This document shows positions 57,884 to 64,000 of a stretch of DNA of 64,000 nucleotides, one piece after another. The DNA is taken from the NCBI GenBank assembly GCA_945878555.1, contig CAMDWI010000017.1:31072-95071 (forward strand), in the 5' to 3' direction. Under the pieces are notes generated by a model, which was not told the origin of the DNA, made no database searches, and saw nothing but the letters and a program-made list of their open reading frames with translations. Position numbers and translations under genes: made by a program. The DNA is from Klebsiella pneumoniae. GTDB lineage: Bacteria; Pseudomonadota; Gammaproteobacteria; Eutrophobiales; Eutrophobiaceae. Positions within the stretch are counted from its first letter, which is position 1; each line of letters opens with the position of its first letter.

Positions 57884-59512
57884 CCTCATATTTCTATACA
57901 GACTGATCGCCCCTTCGGTGGCGGCGTCAAAGCGGTCACTGCTGTTATCTGAAGTCAACCTGCCGTAGATACGGTTTCCTATCACCTTGCCGAGTTCCAC
58001 ACCCCACTGATCAAACGCATTGATGTTCCAGATCACGCTCTGGACAAACACCTTGTGTTCATACAGTGCAATCAATGCACCCAGTGTCTCCGGTGTGAGC
58101 CGGTCCATCAGGATCAGATTACTCGGGCGGTTGCCTGGCATCTGCATATGCAGCGCCAGTGACGCGATCTCGGCTGCACTGCGCCCGGCGGCCTTCAACT
58201 CGGCCTGTGCCTGGGCCAGACTCTTGCCGACCATCAGCGCATTCATCTGTGCCAGACAATTGGCGAGCAGGTAGGCATGGTGGTCGTCATCGGCCGTGTC
58301 CGGTTGCAAGCCCACAATAAAATCAGCCGGGATCAATTGCGTCCCCTGGTGCAGCATCTGGTGAAACGAATGCTGGCCGTTCGTCTCGACCGTGCCCCAC
58401 AGCACACAGGCGGTCTGGTAGTCGACCGGTCGGTTGTCCAGACGCACCGATTTGCCATTGCTCTCCATATCGAGCTGCTGGAGGAATTCAGGGAGGTAGC
58501 GCAGATACTGCATATACGGCAGGACCGCATGACTGCGGGTGCCCCAGAAGTTCACGTACCAGATACCCAGCAGACCGAGCAAGACCGGCAGGTTGTGGCG
58601 GAACGGTGCACTTGTAAAATGTTCATCCATCGCGGCCGCACCACGACGCAGGCGAGTGAAATTGTCCATACCGATGCTGAACGCAACCGGCAGGCCGATG
58701 GCAGACCAGAGTGAATAACGTCCCCCCACCCAGTCCCACATCGGCAGGATATTCTCGCGGGCGACGCCAAACTCAATTGCCTTGTCCGGACGTGAGGTAA
58801 CCGCGATAAAGTGACGGCCATAGTCTGCCTCGTTTCTGGCAATTGCAGCCGTCCAGGCGCGGGCGGACCTTGCGTTTTGCAGCGTCTCCTGTGTGGTGAA
58901 TGACTTGGAGGCGATAATAAATAACGTGGTATCCGGTTCCAGCGTGCCGATGACGCGGTACAGATCATTGCTGTCTATATTCGAAACAAAATGACAGTTT
59001 ACCGAGCCATCGTTAAAACCAGCCAGTGCATCGGTTACAAACATCGGGCCGAGATGTGAACCACCGATACCAAGATTGACGATATCGGTGATCGTCTTGC
59101 CGGTGCAACCCTTCCATGTCCCGCTATGGACCTGCTCGACCAGCGAGCGCATCTGCTGCATGACCGCCTCAATTTCGCCGTGATACTGTGACTGGCCCGA
59201 AAAATCACGCAGGGCCGTATGCAAGGCGGGACGGTTTTCCGTCGTATTCACAGCTGTGCCACCGGTCAAATCGCGGATCCTGTCATGCAGCCCGCATCCC
59301 TCTGCGGCACGTACCAGCAGATCAAGCGTAGCGGCGTCAACCAGGTTACGCGAATAGTCCAGTGTCAGTCCGGCCGCACTGGTATGCATCGCCCCGAATC
59401 GATTGGTATCGTTACTGAACAGCTCAATCAGGCTGGTCTGTTCGAGTTGCTGTTGCTGTCTGGCCAGATCCTGCCAGACTGTGGAATTATCCGGATTAAA
59501 GTGGTTCGTCAT
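57872..59512 (-). CDS. pgi: Glucose-6-phosphate isomerase
   Basis: The 546-residue protein has the family signatures SKSFTTQETL, NGKSVRL, the DxxNGKS glutamate region and FDQWGVELGK (catalytic Lys). It interconverts glucose-6-phosphate and fructose-6-phosphate. It begins 5 bases after the PfkB-family stop, in the uvrA-pfkB-pgi operon. Its poly-Lys end forms part of the terminator. Confidence 0.97.
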   Translation of the reverse strand: MTNHFNPDNSTVWQDLARQQQQLEQTSLIELFSNDTNRFGAMHTSAAGLTLDYSRNLVDAATLDLLVRAAEGCGLHDRIRDLTGGTAVNTTENRPALHTALRDFSGQSQYHGEIEAVMQQMRSLVEQVHSGTWKGCTGKTITDIVNLGIGGSHLGPMFVTDALAGFNDGSVNCHFVSNIDSNDLYRVIGTLEPDTTLFIIASKSFTTQETLQNARSARAWTAAIARNEADYGRHFIAVTSRPDKAIEFGVARENILPMWDWVGGRYSLWSAIGLPVAFSIGMDNFTRLRRGAAAMDEHFTSAPFRHNLPVLLGLLGIWYVNFWGTRSHAVLPYMQYLRYLPEFLQQLDMESNGKSVRLDNRPVDYQTACVLWGTVETNGQHSFHQMLHQGTQLIPADFIVGLQPDTADDDHHAYLLANCLAQMNALMVGKSLAQAQAELKAAGRSAAEIASLALHMQMPGNRPSNLILMDRLTPETLGALIALYEHKVFVQSVIWNINAFDQWGVELGKVIGNRIYGRLTSDNSSDRFDAATEGAISLYRNMRKKK

Positions 59513-59517
59513 TGCCG

Positions 59518-60450
59518 TTAAAATGTATTGCCAAAGGTTTTACGATAACGTTCCTTGAAAGTATCGAGATCAAACTTGTGGTTCTGGGTACCGGCATGCT
59601 CTATTTTAATCGAGCCCATTAACGAGGCGATACGACCGGTGGTGTCCCAGTCCATATCGTTCATCAGTCCATAGATCAGTCCGGCACGGAAAGCATCGCC
59701 GCATCCTGTCGGGTCGGCAATGACCGACGGTTTGACGGCGGGGATGGAATAGCGTTTGTTACGCGTATAAATGACTGATCCCTCCGCTCCACGTGTGATT
59801 ATGAGGGCGTTGACCTGCTCCGTCACTTCATGGGGAGACAATCCGGTCTTCTGCTGCATCATCTGCCATTCATAATCATTCACGCTGAGCCAGCTGGCCT
59901 GATCAATAAACCGGCGCAGGTCATCACCATCGAACATCGGCATGCCCTGACCCGGGTCAAAGATGAACGGTATATCTGCCTGCTGGAACTGGTTCGCATG
60001 TTCGATCATGCCATCACGACCGTCCGGCGAAATGATACCTATCGTGATACCCTTGGCATCGCTGACCTTGTTATGGTGAGAGAATGACATCGCGCCGGGA
60101 TGAAACGCGGTGATCTGGTTATCATCAAGATCAGTTGTAATAAATGCCTGTCCGGTAAACACATCGTCTATAACCTTCACATGTGTCCGGGCAATTCCGT
60201 TGTTGTCCATCCACTCGGCATAGATACCAAAGTCACTACCAACCGTACCCATCGGCAGTCCATCACCCTGTAACAGCTTCAGGTTGTAGGCAATGTTGCC
60301 GGCACAACCACCGAACTCGCGACGCATCTGCGGTACCATAAAGGACACATTCAACATGTGCACCTTTTCCGGCAGGATATGGTTTTTGAACTGGTCCGGG
60401 AACACCATAATGTGATCATAGGCAAACGAGCCGCATATCAACGCAGTCAT
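59518..60450 (-). CDS. PfkB-family carbohydrate/nucleoside kinase
   Basis: The 310-residue ribokinase-fold enzyme has an N-terminal [20 protein letters not shown] (substrate loop) and the C-terminal [14 protein letters not shown] with catalytic Asp and anion hole. Overall it is closest to the adenosine-kinase-like branch (GGNIAYNL, DPGQGMP), but sugar kinases are similar. Its ATG overlaps the uvrA stop as ATGA. Confidence 0.88.
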   Translation of the reverse strand: MTALICGSFAYDHIMVFPDQFKNHILPEKVHMLNVSFMVPQMRREFGGCAGNIAYNLKLLQGDGLPMGTVGSDFGIYAEWMDNNGIARTHVKVIDDVFTGQAFITTDLDDNQITAFHPGAMSFSHHNKVSDAKGITIGIISPDGRDGMIEHANQFQQADIPFIFDPGQGMPMFDGDDLRRFIDQASWLSVNDYEWQMMQQKTGLSPHEVTEQVNALIITRGAEGSVIYTRNKRYSIPAVKPSVIADPTGCGDAFRAGLIYGLMNDMDWDTTGRIASLMGSIKIEHAGTQNHKFDLDTFKERYRKTFGNTF

Positions 60451-63341
60451 GCAAGTATTACTCCATTGGTTATTTTTGATTTTTTTGTTTTTTGTCCGGC
60501 AGGTTTGTCCTGTCCAAACCGTTGCAACACTTCGGCGAGATATTTGCCGGTGTAGGACCGTTTGTTCGCGGCAACCTGCTCCGGTGTGCCGGTGACAAGC
60601 ACCTCCCCGCCTTTGTCTCCCCCTTCGGGACCAAGATCAATAATCCAGTCGGCCGTCTTGATCACATCCAGATTATGTTCGATTACGACAACAGTATTTC
60701 CATGATCGCGCAATCGGTGCAACACTTCCAGTAACTGTTTGATATCGTGGAAATGCAGGCCGGTCGTCGGTTCATCGAGGATATACAGGGTCTTGCCGGT
60801 ATCGCGCTTGGACAGTTCCCTGGATAACTTGATACGTTGTGCCTCACCACCGGACAAGGTGGTCGCGTTCTGACCGAGCGTGATATAGGACAGGCCCACA
60901 TCCAGCAGTGTTTGTAATTTGCGGGCGATGACCGGCACCGCATCGAAAAACACCCGGGCATCCTCGACCGTCATCTCCAGCACTTCCTGGATGTTCTTGC
61001 CCTTGTAGCGGATATCCAGCGTCTCGCGATTATAACGCTTGCCCTTGCACACATCACAAACCACGTAGATGTCCGGCAGAAAATGCATCTCAACCTTGAT
61101 CAGGCCGTCGCCCTGGCATGCCTCACAGCGGCCGCCTTTCACATTAAAACTGAACCTGCCCGGATTATAGCCGCGTGATCTTGCCTCCTGGGTGGCGGCA
61201 AACAGGTCACGTATCGGCGTGAACAGTCCGGTATAGGTGGCCGGGTTCGAACGGGGTGTCCTGCCTATCGGGCTTTGATCTATATCGACTATCTTGTCCA
61301 GTTGTTCCAGTCCGCGTACGGTCTTGTGCGCAGACGGACTGACGTTGCTGCCATTCAGCTCGCGTGCCACGGATCGATACAAGGTATCGTTGATCAATGT
61401 GGACTTGCCTGAGCCGGACACGCCGGTAATACAGGTCATCAGGCCAACCGGGATCTCGACACTGATATTTTTCAGATTATTGCCACTGGCCTCGACGATC
61501 TCCAGTATATGCTTGTGATTAAAGGGAGTCCGCATAGGGGGGATCTCGATACGGGTACGACCGGACAGATAACTGCCGGTAAGCGACCCGCTGTGTTTCG
61601 CAATGACTGCCGGTGTGCCCTGCACGACCACCTTGCCACCGTGCACGCCCGCACCCGGGCCCATATCAATAACATGATCGGCCGCATTGATCGCCTCTTC
61701 ATCGTGTTCAACCACGATAACGGTATTGCCCATATCCCGCAGGCGCTTCAGCGTTTCCAGCAAACGGCTGTTATCGCGTTGATGCAGACCGATGGACGGT
61801 TCATCCAGCACGTACATCACTCCGACCAGACCGGCGCCGATCTGGCTGGCGAGCCGTATACGCTGCGCCTCGCCGCCGGACAGGGTCTCGGCGCTGCGAT
61901 TCAGCGTCAGATAATCGAGGCCCACGTTGACCAGAAACTGCAGGCGCTCGCGCACTTCCTTCAGGATTTTTTCGGCGATCTCGCCGCGTTTGCCTTTCAG
62001 TTTGAACGTCGTGAAATAATCATAAATCTGGATAATCGGCATCGCCGTCAGTGCTGGTAACGATTTGTCGCTGATAAAGACATTTCTGGCAGCCAGATTC
62101 AGGCGCGTGCCTTCACAGTCCGGGCACGGTTTGCTGCTGCGGTATTTCAGCAGCTCTTCCCGGACCATGATCGAATCGGTCTCGCGGAACCGGCGCTCCA
62201 TGTTCGGAATGATGCCCTCGAAACTGTGACTGCGTCTGGTATAACCACGGCCGCCACTGATGTATTTGAACTCGATCTGTTCATCCTTGCTGCCGTAGAG
62301 GATGACCTTCTGGACTTTTTTCGGGATGTCCCGGAATGGAGTATCAATCTCAAACTTGTAATGTTCTGCCAATCCCTTGATTAACTGGAAATAGTAGGCA
62401 TTGCGGCGGTCCCAGCCGCGTACGGCCCCACCCGGCAGACTGAGTTCGGGCTGCTGCACAACCAGCTGCGGGTCAAAAAACTGGATCACGCCGAGGCCAT
62501 CACAGGTAGGACAGGCGCCGGTCGGATTGTTGAATGAAAACAGGCGCGGTTCGAGTTCACTGATACTGTAGCCGCAGCTCGCACAGGCAAACCTTGCCGA
62601 GAAAACGATATCGGCGTGTTCCGGTTTGTCCATAAAGGCAATGATGGCCAGACCACCGGACATTCGTGTGGCCGTTTCCACCGATTCGGCCAGTCGCAGG
62701 CTGATGTCCTCGCGGACCCGAAACCGGTCAACGACCACTTCAATCGTATGTTTTTTATACAGATCCAGCTCGGGCACCTGATCCAGTTCGGTGACCTTGC
62801 CATTGATCCGGGCACGGATGAATCCCTCACTGCGCAGACGATCCAGTAATTGCAGATGTTCACCCTTGCGCTCCTGGATGACTGGGGCCAGTAACATCAG
62901 GCGTTCATCGCCCGGTATCGCCATAATCGAATCGACCATCTGGCTGACCGTTTGTGCCTCCAGTACCAGACCATGATCGGGACAGCGTGGTTCACCGGTT
63001 CGTGCAAACAGCAGACGCAGATAATCGTAGATTTCGGTTATCGTACCGACGGTCGAGCGGGGGTTGTGTGAGGTCGATTTCTGTTCGATGGATATGGCCG
63101 GCGACAGGCCATCGATGTGGTCAACATCCGGCTTTTCCATCATTGACAGGAACTGCCTGGCATAGGCGGAAAGCGATTCCACATAACGGCGTTGGCCTTC
63201 CGCATAGATGGTATCAAATGCCAGCGAAGACTTGCCTGAACCGGATAATCCGGTGATCACCACCAGCTTGTCACGCGGGATATCGAGATCGATATTCTTG
63301 AGATTATGCGTCCTTGCACCCCTGATATGTATAGTATCCAT
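60447..63341 (-). CDS. uvrA: UvrABC excinuclease subunit A
   Basis: The 964-residue dual ABC ATPase has Walker [11 protein letters not shown] (near 31-40) and [10 protein letters not shown], two LSGGEAQRI signatures, and zinc modules [10 protein letters not shown]...CPTCDG and CEACQGDG...CDVCKG. It scans DNA for bulky lesions and loads UvrB. It is divergent from ssb, the usual gammaproteobacterial order. No LexA box matching CTGT-N8-ACAG is visible in the 101-base spacer. Confidence 0.98.
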   Translation of the reverse strand: MDTIHIRGARTHNLKNIDLDIPRDKLVVITGLSGSGKSSLAFDTIYAEGQRRYVESLSAYARQFLSMMEKPDVDHIDGLSPAISIEQKSTSHNPRSTVGTITEIYDYLRLLFARTGEPRCPDHGLVLEAQTVSQMVDSIMAIPGDERLMLLAPVIQERKGEHLQLLDRLRSEGFIRARINGKVTELDQVPELDLYKKHTIEVVVDRFRVREDISLRLAESVETATRMSGGLAIIAFMDKPEHADIVFSARFACASCGYSISELEPRLFSFNNPTGACPTCDGLGVIQFFDPQLVVQQPELSLPGGAVRGWDRRNAYYFQLIKGLAEHYKFEIDTPFRDIPKKVQKVILYGSKDEQIEFKYISGGRGYTRRSHSFEGIIPNMERRFRETDSIMVREELLKYRSSKPCPDCEGTRLNLAARNVFISDKSLPALTAMPIIQIYDYFTTFKLKGKRGEIAEKILKEVRERLQFLVNVGLDYLTLNRSAETLSGGEAQRIRLASQIGAGLVGVMYVLDEPSIGLHQRDNSRLLETLKRLRDMGNTVIVVEHDEEAINAADHVIDMGPGAGVHGGKVVVQGTPAVIAKHSGSLTGSYLSGRTRIEIPPMRTPFNHKHILEIVEASGNNLKNISVEIPVGLMTCITGVSGSGKSTLINDTLYRSVARELNGSNVSPSAHKTVRGLEQLDKIVDIDQSPIGRTPRSNPATYTGLFTPIRDLFAATQEARSRGYNPGRFSFNVKGGRCEACQGDGLIKVEMHFLPDIYVVCDVCKGKRYNRETLDIRYKGKNIQEVLEMTVEDARVFFDAVPVIARKLQTLLDVGLSYITLGQNATTLSGGEAQRIKLSRELSKRDTGKTLYILDEPTTGLHFHDIKQLLEVLHRLRDHGNTVVVIEHNLDVIKTADWIIDLGPEGGDKGGEVLVTGTPEQVAANKRSYTGKYLAEVLQRFGQDKPAGQKTKKSKITNGVILA

Positions 63342-63442
63342 TTAACCTTTTCGCCAACCGGAATAAACTGCTAATATTAAATTGATTCTCTCATGATACG
63401 CAAAAGAGAATTGGATAATTATTCATCAGCAAGGAGAAAACC

Positions 63443-63919
63443 ATGGCAAGAGGCATAAACAAAGTCATTCTGGTAGGAAACCTGGGAAATGACCCGGATG
63501 TGCGTTATACCGCAGGAGGCGCGGCTGTCGCCAATGTCAGTATTGCTACCACCGAGGCCTGGAAAGACCGTGAATCCGGTGAAATGCAGGAGAAGACGGA
63601 ATGGCACAAGGTAGTGTTTTTCGGCAAACTGGCGGAAATTGTTGCGGAATACGTAAAAAAAGGTTCCCAGATATATATTGAAGGCAGATTACAGACCCGC
63701 AAATGGCAGGACAAGGAAGGAAACGAGCGTTATACGACCGAAATTGTGGCCAATGAAATGCAGATGTTGGGTGGACGCAGTTCCGGTGGTGGTGGCTCAG
63801 GTGGCAGCCCGGAGCGAGAGCGGCCTGCCCCGTCTGAAGGCAGCAGCAAACCATCCAGGTCTTCTGCAGCACGCCCCGCCGCAGATCAAAACTTCGTCGA
63901 CGACGATATCCCGTTCTAG
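63443..63919 (+). CDS. ssb: Single-stranded DNA-binding protein
   Basis: The 158-residue protein has an OB-fold ([36 protein letters not shown]), a Gly/Ser-rich linker (SSGGGGSGG), and the acidic tail DDDIPF that recruits repair and replication partners. Clear Shine-Dalgarno (AAGGAG). Monocistronic, with a terminator 10 bases after the stop. Confidence 0.97.
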   Translation: MARGINKVILVGNLGNDPDVRYTAGGAAVANVSIATTEAWKDRESGEMQEKTEWHKVVFFGKLAEIVAEYVKKGSQIYIEGRLQTRKWQDKEGNERYTTEIVANEMQMLGGRSSGGGGSGGSPERERPAPSEGSSKPSRSSAARPAADQNFVDDDIPF

Positions 63920-63929
63920 TACAGCGTCC

Positions 63930-63960
63930 CCGGGACGGATTTAAATCCGTCCCGGTTTTT
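63930..63960 (+). terminator. Rho-independent terminator of ssb
   Basis: A perfect 26-base palindrome (63930-63955; CCGGGACGG arms around an AT-rich centre) is followed by TTTTT (63956-63960). Confidence 0.93.
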
Positions 63961-63962
63961 CA

Positions 63963-64000
63963 TCAGGGTTTGATGCGTTTGATGTCCCGTAACAGTACCG
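63963..64000 (-). CDS. Possible 3' end of a minus-strand gene at the right edge
   Basis: The minus strand reads VLLRDIKRIKP then TGA (63965-63963). Only 12 codons are visible, so this is a guess based on an open frame ending just before the ssb terminator. Confidence 0.25.
   Translation of the reverse strand, partial: VLLRDIKRIKP

Noticed and set aside
63342..63442. LexA/SOS box between uvrA and ssb
   Set aside because: No CTGT-N8-ACAG match is present in the spacer, unlike in E. coli.

Overview
The window looks like the accessory-to-core boundary of a gammaproteobacterial chromosome. The right-hand third (about 43.86-64 kb) has ordinary, visibly GC-richer housekeeping genes in a typical gammaproteobacterial set: the 3' end of comM, apaG, apaH, folA, thyA, lgt, a GTP-type phosphoenolpyruvate carboxykinase, pgi, a PfkB-family kinase, and uvrA divergent from ssb. 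The left two thirds are more AT-rich and mosaic, with metal resistance, envelope modification, conjugation-type ATPases, broken genes and duplicated fragments. No species can be named from the sequence alone.

Layout. (1) 0-2.3 kb, minus strand: a compact ubiquitin-like conjugation operon in the order Ubl, E2-like, JAB/JAMM peptidase, E1 (E1 cut by the left edge). A divergent winged-helix protein (2420-3010) and a perfect inverted repeat lie at its head. (2) 3-8.1 kb: a RadC-family protein and two VirD4/HerA-type ATPases flanking a small protein; the second ATPase carries a restriction-endonuclease-like C-terminal domain. (3) 8.5-19.1 kb: a heavy-metal block with a SHOCT protein, a DsrE-like protein, a Met-rich periplasmic protein, a CDF exporter, a HupE-like fusion, DUF3240 and a complete CzcCBA-type RND pump. 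(4) 19.2-20.7 kb: a scar of ynfA and IS256-transposase remnants, a double-HTH gene and a foreign comM 3' end. (5) 21.3-37.3 kb: an envelope block with a polysaccharide flippase, EptA, a PAP2 phosphatase, a GT4 glycosyltransferase, two paralogous nucleotidyltransferase-HAD fusions, a PmrAB-like two-component system and a TagB/TagF-like phosphotransferase. It is partly built by an old tandem duplication. (6) 37.4-43 kb: a second heavy-metal-type RND efflux operon. (7) 43.25-43.86 kb: a direct-repeat array, a second copy of the double-HTH gene and the junction into a second, probably resident, comM 3' end. (8) 44.3-64 kb: core chromosome.

How it fits together. comM is a known insertion hotspot (AbaR-type islands in Acinetobacter). 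Here two comM 3' fragments of identical length are each fused at the same codon to the same HTH gene. The HTH copies are about 88% identical in protein, but the comM fragments only about 65%. That suggests at least two islands stacked at comM, one of which brought another host's comM end. Within the envelope block, TTTAAC/CTTAAT-type direct repeats with exact 11-bp periodicity (PmrA-box-like) lie upstream of both nucleotidyltransferase-HAD genes and in the eptA/PAP2 intergenic region. The local PmrAB-like pair therefore probably controls a lipid A or surface-glycan phosphate-modification regulon. The two most interesting systems are the ubiquitin-like operon at the left edge and this regulon with its NTase-HAD fusions and TagF-like enzyme.
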